Assembly (NCBI GenBank): GCA_022575985.1
Contig: JAKSXM010000238.1
Location: 13,038,001 to 13,102,000 of the forward strand
Direction: 5' to 3'
DNA: 64,000 nt
Source of the DNA: Anagrus nilaparvatae
Taxonomy: Eukaryota; Arthropoda; Insecta; Hymenoptera; Mymaridae
Both the position numbers and the translations under genes were made by a program. Of the stretch, positions 24,691-35,870 are shown piece by piece. The notes below the pieces were generated by a model. That model saw only the letters and a list, made by a program, of their open reading frames with translations, ran no database searches and was not told the DNA's origin. The stretch's first letter is position 1. Each line of letters opens with the position of its first letter.

Positions 24691-25075
24691 CAGTTAATCC
24701 TATAGAAAGCAGATTATTAACAATTATTGTTTTTCGAGCCTCATTTTTGGAGGCCGGAAGGAGTCGTCCCGGAAATGCTGCGCAGTACCGTGAACTGGTA
24801 CAGTGTGGCAGAGTACGTACGGGCGACACTAAAAAGGGGGAAGGTTTCCTCTTGTAGGAAACTCTCCTCCTTTATTGACAGGGTATGGCGAAAAATGCCT
24901 AGGCTGCATTTTTTCCGGACCGAAGTAATAACTAAACTGGGAGTACCGGTCCGGATTCTATGATATTATCATAAATGCAGGAGGGTGGGGAGTTTAGTGG
25001 GTATTAGCCCGAATTTGAGGTTGAGTCCTACATAACCATACAGAACGCGGTGTATGAAGGAACCAAAAAAAAAAA
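24691..25075 (+). mobile_element. 3' end of an R1-type non-LTR element (ORF2 tail, 3' UTR, poly-A)
   Basis: On the + strand the peptide GVVPEMLRSTVNWYSVAEYV (about 24760-24820) resembles the extreme C-terminus of R1-clade ORF2. A 3' UTR follows with the family-typical phrases GAGTTTAGTGGGTA and GCGGTGTATGA, then a poly(A) run at about 25062-25074. It lies in opposite orientation to the adjacent ORF1/5' UTR block. Confidence 0.6.
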
Positions 25076-25784
25076 AATTTTGAGCTACTACTACTTTCTT
25101 TACAACTTTATCAGCATATGATTTGAATTTCTTTCTGTAAATTTTTTCATCAATGTTTCCATTTTTTAAATTATTCCATCTTCAAATTTATCAATATTTA
25201 TGTTTTGCCAATTATCCATAATTATTTTAGAATTTTTTTATATTGAAATAGTCATTTAATTTAGAAAATACAATTATAGAAGACTGTTGAAAAAAACCTA
25301 ATCTAAAAGTTAAAATTACATAGCCTATTATTAGTAAATTCAGGATTTCTAGGACTGTGAACTCAAAAGTAAATTAACTTATGGGTTTATAAGCATGATG
25401 TTGGATCAATTGAATTTTAGGTTTTTGAAAATAATTATCATATATTTAAGTTATGGCAAATAAAAAAAAATAGTACCCTAATGGAATATCATGCTTATTA
25501 TGAGGAGTTGTACTCAATTGACATCCACTTATTTTACAAGACCTGGATAATACAAAATTTTATACGAATAATTAACTGAAAAATTTTTTAAAAATAAATA
25601 AAATATAACTTACTCTGAATTGTCAATCTCTGTATTAAAACTTTTTTTACTTATAATTCTTTTAGCGAAGTTATCTGTATTATCAATTTGAATATTGTTT
25701 GAAATATTTATGTTAATTGAATGCCCATTGATAGGGATCTCAAAGTAGATTCACTTTTCTTTTTTGTCAATATACATTCATTCT
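25076..25784. other. AT-rich spacer
   Basis: No supported gene. It may include further decayed exons of the - strand kinesin relic that ends just to the right, but I could not join any with confidence. Confidence 0.3.
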
Positions 25785-26839
25785 TTAAACTATGTATTGC
25801 ATTGTATTTACTAATTCTAAATTTTCTAAAATTTTTTTAAGATTAACAATATCATCTTTTGTAGAATTTTCATTTAAAAATTTTTCTGTAATTGTGGAAT
25901 CAAATTTTGAAAGCATACTGAGCATTAAATTGATGCACCTAATACTTTCAATTTTGAAAACATTTCCAGCTTCTTCCATTTTTTTGTACACTTAAAATTT
26001 CTTTTTGAAATTGAGAATGTTCAACCAATGAATCATTTTTAAAATCTGTCGAGTCAAAAAGGCTGCAATCAATTTCTGAAATTATAATTTGAATTTTATT
26101 GTAATTTATCTACTGTGCATTAAATTTTTTAACTAGAACTTAGATCTTACTATCTATTGATGAATTGTTTATACTATCATGTATATTCTCAACTCTTTCA
26201 ATGGTTTAATTTAGTAAATCCAGTTCAAAATTTTCAAATGCAGTCTTAAAAATTGGAGTCGAATAATTACTCCAATTTTTCTTGTTCTGCGAACAAGACG
26301 CATTTACAACCTTTTCATTATTTTCGTTAATGCGAGAGTTGACCAAATTATTGGTTAATAATTCTATTCTAGTTTTTAGTAAATTGTTTATTTCCTCTTT
26401 TTCTTTCAGTTCTTCTTGTAACGATATCACTTGCTTCTTCATTTTTTTTATTAAAACCTCGTTGGTCATAACTTCATTTACAATAGGTTTATTTTTTATT
26501 TTTGTGGCTCTTGAAGCAAATGATAACGTGTTTTTAGTTTCATGATATTCAGAAGGTGTTCCCATACATATTAGAACGGTCTCGGAATTACCGCCAAACG
26601 ACGATTTCAGCAATCTGGTTAGATTACAGTTACGTAAACTCAGGTGAGACTGGGTTGTCTCAACCTGATTTAAAAGTAGCTCTAGGTATGATAGACTTTT
26701 ATTTATATAATTGGCTTCTTGAAGCCTTTCTCCAGTACTGTTGGTTTGCTTGGCCCTTTCTGATCCTGCAAGATCCACAATATTTAATTGGGAAAAAAGT
26801 ACTGAATCATCATTTCCGCTTCTACTTTCAATAGTCACT
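25785..26839 (-). pseudogene. CENP-E-like kinesin, second half of the motor plus neck/coil (exons 3-4), orphaned
   Basis: Exon 3 (26206-26839) starts after an AG acceptor and encodes the C-terminal half of a kinesin motor: switch II NIVDLAGSERA, then INKSL, NLTRLLKSSFGGN, TLSFASRA and a helical neck. A second block (acceptor before 26075, down to 25785) encodes a helical stretch (KMEEAGNVFKIESIRC) that needs a frameshift near 25985. The sequence fits the CENP-E/cmet family of kinetochore kinesins. The first half of the motor is missing on this strand; copies of it lie to the right on the opposite strand. So this is a gene fragment parted from its start by inversion or duplication. Confidence 0.75.
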
Positions 26840-26987
26840 CTGAAAGAAAAAAAAAATTACTTTTTGTTAGATTAACTTACTACTCCAGTCAATATACGGG
26901 GGAGGGGGTGGACTTACGGTTGCTACTACGAGATTTGCTCTAGTATAGGTTTTTTGGGTCGCTGAACACGAAAATCGGGGTCATTTA

Positions 26988-27662
26988 AATTATTATATAG
27001 TTTTTACAGTGATATATTAATATTAAAAAAATAAAAAATTCAGTGTTTCAAGAAATTATATTTTTTGTGCCAATTTTTTAGCGGTTTTTATGGAGGTTTT
27101 ATTAAATTACAAAATTTTATTACAAAGTAGGTATAATAAATTTATTATTTATTTGCATGCCTAAATTTTATTTGCTTATTTATACGAACTATTTAAAATA
27201 TTTTAGACACATTAAAAATTTATTGCTTTACAACGGTCTTATGTAATTCGTTCACTAATTTGAGCTTTTAAGGTTTCTATTTTTAAAATTTGAGTAACAA
27301 TCCTCGTAACAATCATTACATTTATAAGGTTTTTTATTAAATTTTTAGTAACAATCATTGCATCTCTTTGAAACAAAAAAAAATACTTTATTTTACTAGA
27401 AGAGTTATATGCGTTAATTTTTTTATTCTATCTCCTTATGAAATTTAAAATTTTTATTTTTTTAGTCTTTTATTTCTTTTTACGAACCTATTTGATCATG
27501 GACTTTTTTACTTAGTTTTTTATGCAAAAGAAAAAATTTTTATTATTTTATATTTTCATTTTTTTAAAAAAATATGTTACACTTTAATATTGATTATGTA
27601 AGATTTAAAGATCACATTAGTTTCTTTTCTTATTATAATTATATTCCTTACAGGGAGAAAGG
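26988..27662 (+). repeat. Long direct repeat unit upstream of kinesin copy A
   Basis: About 0.67 kb of AT-rich sequence that recurs in the same orientation at about 28568-29137 with internal deletions. Landmarks shared by both include the ATTATTATATAGTTTTTACA start, AGCGGTTTTTATGGAGGT, and the GATCATGGACTTTTTTAC block. Part of it also recurs near 33825-33965 and 38150-38210. Confidence 0.7.
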
Positions 27663-27734
27663 AGATAAGAAGTATAAGAGGGCTGGTACCCTAAGGCTTG
27701 CTAAAAATTTAGAAATTCAGCTGACACATTAAAC

Positions 27735-28395
27735 ATGGCAAAAATTAAAAGTTTCATTAGATTCAGGCCGGAAAAAAAAGGAAAGCATAAAAGTCAATGG
27801 GTGATAAACGGAAATAATGTGCAATCAATTGAACAAAAATCAAACAAGGCCTTAATTGAATATAATTTTGGTAATTATTTTTATTTTTTTTAAATTTTAA
27901 ATTATTAAGAATTTTTAAATTAATTTTTTGATTATAACCAAAAATTAGATATGGTATTCGATACAGACAAGAAGAATATTGATGTGTTTAAGTCAGTACA
28001 ATATTTAATAAAGAAGGTTGTGGATGGTTTCCACAGTACAATATTGGCTTACGGACCTACGTCATCAGGTAAAACATATACAATAAAAGGAACAGAACAA
28101 GAACCAGGAATTATAGGGGAAGCTATAAAGTATCTCTTCGAAGAAATTAAAGCAAAAACATCCAGAGAGTTTCTCATCAGAATCTCGTCATTTGAAATAT
28201 ATAATGACAAGATATATGATTTATTGGATTCAGAAAACAAGCAGAATCTCAAACTTGCTGATAATAAAAAAGTTGGCTCTGTTTCAGTATTAAACGTCAA
28301 GGAAGAAATCGTTAATAATCCCAATGACTTAAGCGACATATTAGAAAGTTCCCAGAAAAATCGTCGAACTGGAGCAACCAATATGAATCAAAACA
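27735..28395 (+). pseudogene. CENP-E-like kinesin motor N-terminal half, copy A (truncated)
   Basis: Exon 1 27735-27870 (MAKIKSFIRFRPEKKGK...) and exon 2 from 27949. The intron phases agree (G|AT). Exon 2 holds the P-loop AYGPTSSGKTYTIKG and ends NMNQN, where homology to copy B stops and a dispersed repeat takes over (about 28396), destroying the NSSRSH switch I motif. No exon 3 follows on this strand. Confidence 0.8.
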
Positions 28396-28567
28396 ATTCA
28401 ATTTTTTTGATCAGTATATATGATTATGTAATATCCTGATTAATAATGGTAAAGAGAGGGAGAACTGGGGAGAAATTATTGTCAAATTTTAAACGTTATG
28501 TACCTGTCCTGTGTACCGTAGTCGTGTAGTAAGTATCATGCTGTACGCCTGTACGGCTTTTGCGGTT
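28396..28567 (+). repeat. Dispersed repeat, member 1
   Basis: Starts TTCAATTTTTTTGATCAGTA and includes GGTAAAGAGAGGGAGAACTGG and ACGTTATGTACCTGTCCTG. Recurs at about 33205-33390 and 38060-38140. Its left edge is fused to kinesin exon 2. Confidence 0.65.
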
Positions 28568-28739
28568 TAAATTATTATATAGTTTTTACAGTGATATATT
28601 AAAATTAAATACAAAAAAATAAAAAATTCAGTGTTTAAAGAAATTTTTTAGCAGTTTTTATGGAGGTTTTATTAAATTACAAAATTTTATTACAAAGTAG
28701 GTATAATAAATTTATTATTTATTTGCATGCCTATATTTT

Positions 28740-29810
28740 AAGGTTTCTATTTTTAAAATTTTAGTAACAATCCTCGTAACAATCATTACATTTATAAGGT
28801 TTTTTATTAAATTTTTAGTAACAATCATTGCATCTCTTTGAAACAAAAAAAATACTTTATTTTACTAGAAGAGTTATATGCGTTAATTTTTTTTAATTCT
28901 ATCTCCTTATGAAATTTAAAATTTTTATTTTTTTTTAGTCTTTTATTTCTTTTTAGGAACCTATTTGATCATGGACTTTTTTACTTAGTTTTTTATGCAA
29001 AAGAAAAAATTTTTATTATTTTATATTTTCATTTTTAAAAAAAAATATGTTACACTTTAATATTGATTATGTAAGATTTAAAGATCACATTAGTTTCTTT
29101 TCTTATTATAATTATATTTCTTACAGGCAGAAAGGTGATGTCTCTTTGTTTTTATATAAGTTCAAGTGCTTGGCCTTGAACTTATGTTATATTCTTTGAT
29201 TTTACTTTTATTTCATCGAATAATTAAATTATCTATTTCTTTGGTCATTAAAATTTCAAGAGACATCTCCTTTCTCCCTGTAAGGAATGTCGTTATATAA
29301 TAAGAAAAGAATCTAATTTGATCTTTAATAAAATGTAACATAATATTTTTTTTAAAAAATGAAATTTTAAAATAATAAAAATTTTTTCTTTTTCATAAAA
29401 AACTAAGTAAAAAAGTCCATGATCAAATAGGTTCCTAAAAAGAAATAAAAGACTGAAAAAATAAAAATTTTAAATTTTATAAGGAGATAGAATTAAAAAA
29501 AATTAACGCATATAACTCTTCTAGTAAAATAAAGTATTTTTTTTGTTGCTAAGAGATATTTCTTGAAGGATATATGAGTAAAAATATCTCAAAACGTATT
29601 TTTTGTTTAAAATTTTAAAAATACTCATGTACCTCAAGAAAACCTTATAAATGCAATGATTGTTACTAAAAATTTAATAAAAAACCTTATAAATGTAATG
29701 CTTGTTACTAAAAATTTAATAAAAAACCTTATAAATGTAATGATTGTTTCTAAAATTTTAAAAAAACTTATAAATTTAATGATTGTTTCTAAAATTTTAA
29801 AAAAGACAAA
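28740..29810. repeat. Large imperfect palindrome between kinesin copies A and B
   Basis: Left arm about 28740-29150, right arm about 29265-29810, inverted; centre near 29207. Landmarks are TTTACTAGAAGAGTTATATG (left) and its complement CATATAACTCTTCTAGTAAA (right). The spacer contains a second small hairpin (AAGTTCAAG ... CTTGAACTT), and the right arm carries a separate 80-base fold-back at about 29563-29640. The right end also has a roughly 45-bp tandem repeat (29640-29800, unit core CTTATAAATGTAATGATTGT). Confidence 0.75.
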
Positions 29811-29909
29811 ATTAAATTTTGAATTTTAGCACTGAGCATAAAGATAAGCAATAAAGAGGGCTGGTACCCTAAGGCTTGCTGAAAATTAAGAAATTTAGCT
29901 GACATAAAC

Positions 29910-30595
29910 ATGGGAAAAATTAAATGTTTAGTTAGATTCCGGCCGGAAAAAAAAGGGAAACATAAAAGTCAATGGGTGATTAACGGAAATAATGTTCAAT
30001 CAATTGAACAAACATCAAACAAGGCCTTAAATGAATATAATTTTGGTAATTATTTTTATTTTTTTTAAATTTTAAATTATTAAGAATTTTTAAATTAATT
30101 TTTTGATTATAACCAAAAATTAGATATGGTATTCGATACAGACAAGAAGAATATTGATGTGTTTAAGTCAGTACAATATTTAATAAAGAAGGTTGTGGAT
30201 GGTTTCCACAGTACAATATTGGCTTACGGACCTACGTCATCAGGTAAAACATATACAATAAAAGGAACAGAACAAGAACCAGGAATTATAGGGGAAGCTA
30301 TAAAGTATCTCTTCGAAGAAATTAAAGCAAAAACATCCAGAGAGTTTCTCATCAGAATCTCGTCATTTGAAATATATAATGACAAGATATATGATTTATT
30401 GGATTCAGAAAACAAGCAGAATCTCAAACTTGCTAATAATAAAAAAGATGGCTCTGTTTCAGTATTAAACGTCAAGGAAGAAATCGTTAATAATCCCTAT
30501 GACTTAAGCGACATATTAGAAAGTTCCCAGAAAAATCGTCGAACTGGAGCAACCAATATGAATCAAAACAGCTCGAGAAGTCATTCATTTTTCAG
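29910..30595 (+). pseudogene. CENP-E-like kinesin motor N-terminal half, copy B (open but lacks exon 3)
   Basis: Exon 1 29910-30045 and exon 2 30124-30595, joined in phase. Exon 2 keeps the P-loop GPTSSGKT and the switch I motif NSSRSH and ends at a good donor (TTTTTCAG|GTATAG) with the phase that exon 3 of the - strand relic would need. The best-preserved copy. However, no exon 3 follows on this strand within 2.8 kb, and the first one met (about 33.5 kb) is broken. Possibly transcribed, but a full motor cannot be read here. Confidence 0.75.
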
Positions 30596-30599
30596 GTAT

Positions 30600-31298
30600 A
30601 GTGAATATATTTTTTGATTTTTAGAAAAAGTAAAGGAAAATATATAAAAAGGCAAATGAAATAACAACACATTGCAAACAATAAGGTAAAAGGAAAGGTT
30701 AATCTAATTTGTATAGATAAAAAATTTCCTTTAATTTTTTGAAAATTTTAATCTGATTTTATCTTAAAAAGTCTAAATACTTTTGAACTTACCTAATCCT
30801 TGGATTTTCTTGATGAGATTTTTCATCTGTGGATCGAGGATTGATATGAGCCAGATTTATTACTATCTCCACATTTTAAAAAAGAATCTGCGGTAAAAAT
30901 TATTAATTAAAATTTTGGTTGAAAATAAAATTAAAATTTAAAAATTTAAAATTTTTAACTAACCTTGTTAGGGCTTGACCCATATTGAAAAAAATTAGCA
31001 TTGTTAGAACAGCTAAACTCAAACCTCTGAACACCCAAAACATTTGTATTTGATCTGCTCCATGTATTATTTAAGGATAATCAAATAATTCTGCAAAAAA
31101 AAAATAAATAATTTTTAATTGTATTTTGCATGACAATAAACAAATTAAAATGTAAAATAATGTTTCTATTTATTCATAAAATTTTTGCATTATTCTAATT
31201 TAGGTTAAATTTTTAAATTATTGTAATTTTTATGAATAATAAAAAAAATTAAATTTTAATTTCATTAATTAGAAAAATTTAAGCTAACAATTTTTTTT
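30600..31298. other. AT-rich spacer after kinesin copy B
   Basis: No supported gene. A short - strand open stretch around 30790-30890 with an AG acceptor could be a decayed exon, but I cannot assign it. Confidence 0.25.
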
Positions 31299-31885
31299 AC
31301 AAACATCAAACAAGGCCTTAAATGAATATAATTTTGGTAATTATTTTTATTTTTTTTAAATTTTAAATTATTAAGAATTTTTAAATTAATTTTTTGATTA
31401 AAACCAAAAATTAGATATGGTATTCAATACTAACATGAAGAATATTGATGTTTTTAAGTCAGTAAAATATTTAATAAAGAAGGTTGTGGATGGATTCCAC
31501 AGCACTATATTGGCTTACGGGCCTACGTCATCAGGTAAAACATATACCATCAAAGGCACAAAACAAAAACCAGGAATTATAGAGGAAGCTGTAAAGTATC
31601 TCTTCGAAGCAATTAAGGCAACAACATCAAGAGAGTTTCTCATCAGAATCTCGTCATTTGAAATATATAATGACAAGATATATGACCTATTAGATTCAGA
31701 AAATAAGCAGAATCTCAAACTTGCTGAAAATAAAAAAGATGGCTCTGTTTTAGTATTAAACAGCAAAGAAGAAATTGTTAATAATCCCAATGACATAAGC
31801 GACATATTAGAACGTTCCCAGCAAAATCGTCAACTGGAGCAACCAATATGAATGAAAATAGCTCGAGAAGTCATTTATTTTTCAG
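31299..31885 (+). pseudogene. CENP-E-like kinesin motor N-terminal half, copy C (frameshifted)
   Basis: Only the last 38 or so bases of exon 1 remain (to 31336). Exon 2 (31415-31885) retains the P-loop but is more diverged than A and B and has a one-base deletion near 31831 that puts the NxNSSRSH region out of frame. The donor at its end is intact. Confidence 0.8.
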
Positions 31886-33491
31886 GTATAATTATTGGTA
31901 TATTTAATTATTAAATAACAATTAAAAAATGGCCTAAAGTAGAATAATAATATAAAATAATAATAAGGTGATTCAAAAAAAGAAAATTAATGGTTTGAAA
32001 TACCTACTTTTTTGTGGGGTCTGCAAATTATTTTGGTAATTTTTTTTTTTTTTAATTTGGAATGGGTAGTTCAAGAATTGAAGTAGGTTGTTGAACTAAA
32101 AAAATAATTAAAATTTATAAATAGATTAATAAAAATATACCTGTGTACTGCTTTTGGATTAATGGTGTTTGAATGTCAAAGGCCTCCGATGCAGAATTAA
32201 GATCATAATTTTTGGTAACATCATCACCCATATATTTTCATCTTCAATATGAAAATATTGTTGTTTGAATTCTTCGCTCTCATTTTGTTTACAAATAGTT
32301 TGAGGATTTAAATTTTTTTTAGCTATGACAAATTATTAAACGTTAATTTCAATTAGATCTGCTGATCTTTCATAACTTTAATATAATACTTCAATTATAA
32401 GATATAAAAAAAAAATTTTTACCTGGTAGGTTGAAGATTTTCATATTCTTTCACTGATCGTAAGACAATGTTGGATACAATTATCCAGAAGCTGTTTTTA
32501 AAATTTTCATCTCTTTATTACATTATATTTAGGAATATAATTTTGAGAATTTTGACTTTCTCTAGCCATGGAAGCTAAAAAATATTATTATAAATATTTT
32601 AAAAATATACATTTTAAAATTTATAACTAATTGTTGGATACTTACTGGGAACCAATATAATCATTTTATATGGATGATATTTTTTTGGAAAAAGAGTCTT
32701 CTTTGACTGACTACAAGACATTTTTTATTAGTAATAATATTTTTTTTAATATCTTTTATAAAATAAAAAACTGTTTTTAATTTATTTTAACAGTACTGTC
32801 TGTTTTAATCAACAAAATTACAATGAGTTAAAAATTTTTTTTGACTTTATAAAACCTTATTTTCTTATGTTAGGTTTTCAGGAGGGGAAATTTTAAGTGG
32901 GCAAAATGGGCGTAAACTCGTATATATTTTCGAAAAATCTTTATTTAACGATAACTGGGTAAATTTTTTATGTTTATAGAAAAAAAAGTTCACATTTTTT
33001 TCGCATTCTATATAGTTCTTTAATCGAATTAAGTAAAAATTTAAATTGAACATTATAAAAAAAAATTTTTTTTTTATATAAAAATTTATGTATAACAATA
33101 ATGTTTATAATGTAAAAAAAATAAAAAAAAAATAAAATAGGACTAAAAAGTCATGAAAATCGGATATAACCACGGAACTATACCGTGGAATCGCGTTTTT
33201 CAATTTTTTTGATCAGTATATGATTATGTAATATATTATACAATATCCTGATTAATAGTGGTAAAGAGAGGGAGAACTGGGGAGCAATTATTGTCAAATT
33301 TTTATAAACGTTATGTACCTGTCCTGTGTACTGCAGTTGTGTATCAAGTATGCTCTACGGCTTATGCGGCATCAACGGTTTAAATAAAAAATTAAAATAA
33401 AATTCAGATAATTTCTATTGTTGTTGTAGGTGATTAGAGTAATTTTTTTTTTGTGCCAATTAAATATTATAAAGTCTTCACGTGGTTTATT
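31886..33491. other. Repeat-rich spacer
   Basis: Unassigned DNA. The part at about 32915-33300 is a direct repeat of 37765-38140 (shared landmarks GGACTAAAAAGTCATGAAAA and ACCACGGAACTATACCGTGG, a small palindrome). A - strand open stretch around 32150-32290 with splice-like ends may be a decayed exon; I cannot name it. Confidence 0.35.
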
Positions 33492-34130
33492 CAAAGCAGA
33501 AGCGGAAATGATGATTCAGTACTTTTTAATATTAAAAAATTAAAATAAAATTCAGATATATCTCATTCAAATATAGACAATTATATAAATAAAAGTCTGT
33601 CGTACCTCGAGTTACTTTTAAATTAGGTTGAGACAATTCAGCCTCACCTGAGTTTATGTAACTGCAATCTAACCAGATTGCTGAAATCGCGTTTGGCGGT
33701 AATTCCGAGACCGTTCTAATTTGCACAGGAAGACCTTCTGAATATTATGAAGCAAAAAACACATTATCATCGTGTATCAAGTATGCTGTACGCCTGTACG
33801 GCTTATGCGGCATCAACGGTGTAAATTATTATATAGTGTCTTTTATTACAGTGTTTAATTATTACAGTGCTATTAATATTAAAAAAATAAAATAAAATTC
33901 GTGTGAGTGATTAAAGTACTTTTTTTTCTGCCAATTTTTTAGCGGTTTTTATGGAGGTCTTTTTTTTAAATAGCAGTTGAAAATACTTCTAATGAAAAGT
34001 TTTAAAACCCTGAGTTTATGAAACTGCAATCTAACCAGATTGCTGAAATTATCGTTTGGCGGTAATTCCGAGACCGTTCTAATTTGCACAGGAAGACCTT
34101 CTGAATATTATGTAGCAAAAAACACTTGAA
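33492..34130 (+). pseudogene. CENP-E-like kinesin exon 3 relics in + orientation
   Basis: Three scraps match exon 3 of the - strand relic: 33492-33530 (start of exon 3), about 33565-33775 (INKSLSYLELLLN to EAKNTLS, with an in-frame stop and a frameshift) and about 34005-34128 (a second copy of the NLTRLLK to EYY stretch). Dispersed-repeat sequence lies between them. All are broken. Confidence 0.75.
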
Positions 34131-34460
34131 TTTTACAGGCGTATAGCGTGTTCAACGAGAACGGACTCTGGGCCTCGAACGAACTTGCGTTTCACAATAA
34201 TTGTTAATAATCTGCTTTCTATAGGATTCACTGTTGATGATGTTGCTGAATTGCTTACTTTGAGTATTGATCAAATAAATAAAATACGGGATAATAACAA
34301 CTATTAATATATAAAATACTAATTTATTCATACTAATATACTTATTTATTTAATTTAGGTAATGCATCTAAAGATTTTTTAAAAATTAATGAAATATCAA
34401 TTAAAGAAATCGAAACAATTAAAAAAAATGATGACAATAAGAATTTGTTAAAAGAATGAC
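34131..34460 (+). other. Unidentified open stretch with helix-turn-helix-like sequence
   Basis: From about 34174 the + strand reads TIIVNNLLSIGFTVDDVAEL, followed by LLTLSIDQINKIRDNNN and a stop. After an AG at 34359-34360 comes a short acidic/lysine-rich piece ending NLLKE. The pattern recalls the C-terminal segment of Rpn-type PD-(D/E)XK transposase-like proteins, but it is too short to assign. Its first 43 or so bases also occur inverted at about 24684-24726. Confidence 0.2.
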
Positions 34461-35095
34461 ATCTATAAGTTGTAACAGGAATATTAAATTAAAAAAAAAA
34501 AATTTTTTTTTAATTATATTCAAATAATTTAATATTTAAGTAAATTATTTTTTCGACTTTTTATCGTCAAAAATAATCGCATGCTTCCGTCGGAACGTGA
34601 ACGTGGACTTCCGAAAAAGAAGGAACGCGTCACGAACCGACGCGAGTGCACGCCAATCTCGTGCGAGAACAACACGTCTTTTATAGTACTTGTACATATG
34701 TTTAAAATTTATAGACAGTTATTACATTAAAGTAAATAAAATTAATTTAATTTTCTCAATCTATGAATAATTATTAACTTCAGGTGGACTAATGAATTTT
34801 TGCTTTTTGCTTAATTTTCGTAAAGTGAAAAATTGTGTGATATTTCGTTAATTCTGGAGTCGAAGCACGCAGTCGCTGAGACTCCATTTTCGATAAATAT
34901 TCTGGCTCGGAATTTATCGATAGATAATATCTCGTTCATATAAATTTGGTCTGCAGTAGCAATTAACCAGGAGGTTCTAGTCAAAGAGTATCTCTTCGGC
35001 AAGGTAAAAAGAAGACATTTCATTTTATACGCGAATGTGCTCCGCGACGATTAGTTAGGTTATTTATAGAATATAGCTAAATTTTTGTATACGGA
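34461..35095. other. Spacer with an island of lower AT content
   Basis: 34578-34679 is strikingly GC-richer than its surroundings and rich in CpG. 34850-35060 is also less AT-rich. Both look like mobile-element debris; no protein or RNA gene recognised. Confidence 0.3.
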
Positions 35096-35870
35096 ATGAC
35101 GCCCTTATTTTATTTTGACGCTCTTTTCCCTTTTATTTTTACGGTTTCTTTTTGTTGTGAAATTCAACCCTTTTATTTTGATTAATTAATTAATTCTGGT
35201 TTAAGAAATGGTGGCGCTTAACATAATTTTGTAATATAATAAATCTTTTATTTTTAATAAATTAAATAAATCATTATTGTTTAGTTAACTTCGTTTATAC
35301 AATTATTTACCGCCCCTAAAAATATTTTATTTTCAGGGTCACATCCGGTCACGTAGCCGGCAATGAGCGAAGCTTGGTAGGTTCAAAGAGCCGCTCGTTC
35401 CTCTAAAAATTTATTTAAGAATTTTTATTTTTCTCTAAATTTTCAACCTATTATTTTCTTATTTTTTATATGACCCCCGTTATATTTTTGGCGCCCAACG
35501 TGGGGTGCCAAAAATATAACCGGGGTCATATGAGACCAATAATTTAATTTTAAAATATTTAAGCCGGGAATTAAATAAATATCATCATTACGATTCTGTT
35601 CAACAACAGCCATATTAGACCTACCTTTTATCGTTGTTATTGCCAGAAGACCCTGAAAATAAAGTATTTGGAGGGGAGGTAAAAATGAATATTTTAATAG
35701 GCAAATTTAATTAAAGAACAAAAAGAATTTATATTTATTTATAAGAAATTATTTACAAAATAAAGTTGAGCGCCACCGGCTTAATAAAACCGGAAATTAT
35801 AACCAAAAAATCAAAAAGGGTGAAGTTAATGCTAAAAAGGTTAATGATCTAAATATTATATATTAAGGGT
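35096..35870. mobile_element. Head-to-head LTR-like sequences with palindromic PBS-like site, copy 2
   Basis: Inverted near-copy of 21070-21707. The + strand LTR-like segment (about 35100-35488) runs into TGGCGCCCAACGTGGGG at 35489-35505, inside a 64-base palindrome (35468-35531), then the opposing segment follows. Here the + segment extends further left than in copy 1, past GTGGCGCTTAAC at 35211, showing sequence that copy 1 lost at 21707. Confidence 0.6.

Noticed and set aside
29640..29800. KPYKCNDC-like reading in tandem, suggesting a C2H2 zinc-finger array
   Set aside because: The unit is about 45 bp rather than 84, the histidine half is missing and frames break between units. Better explained as an AT-rich tandem repeat.
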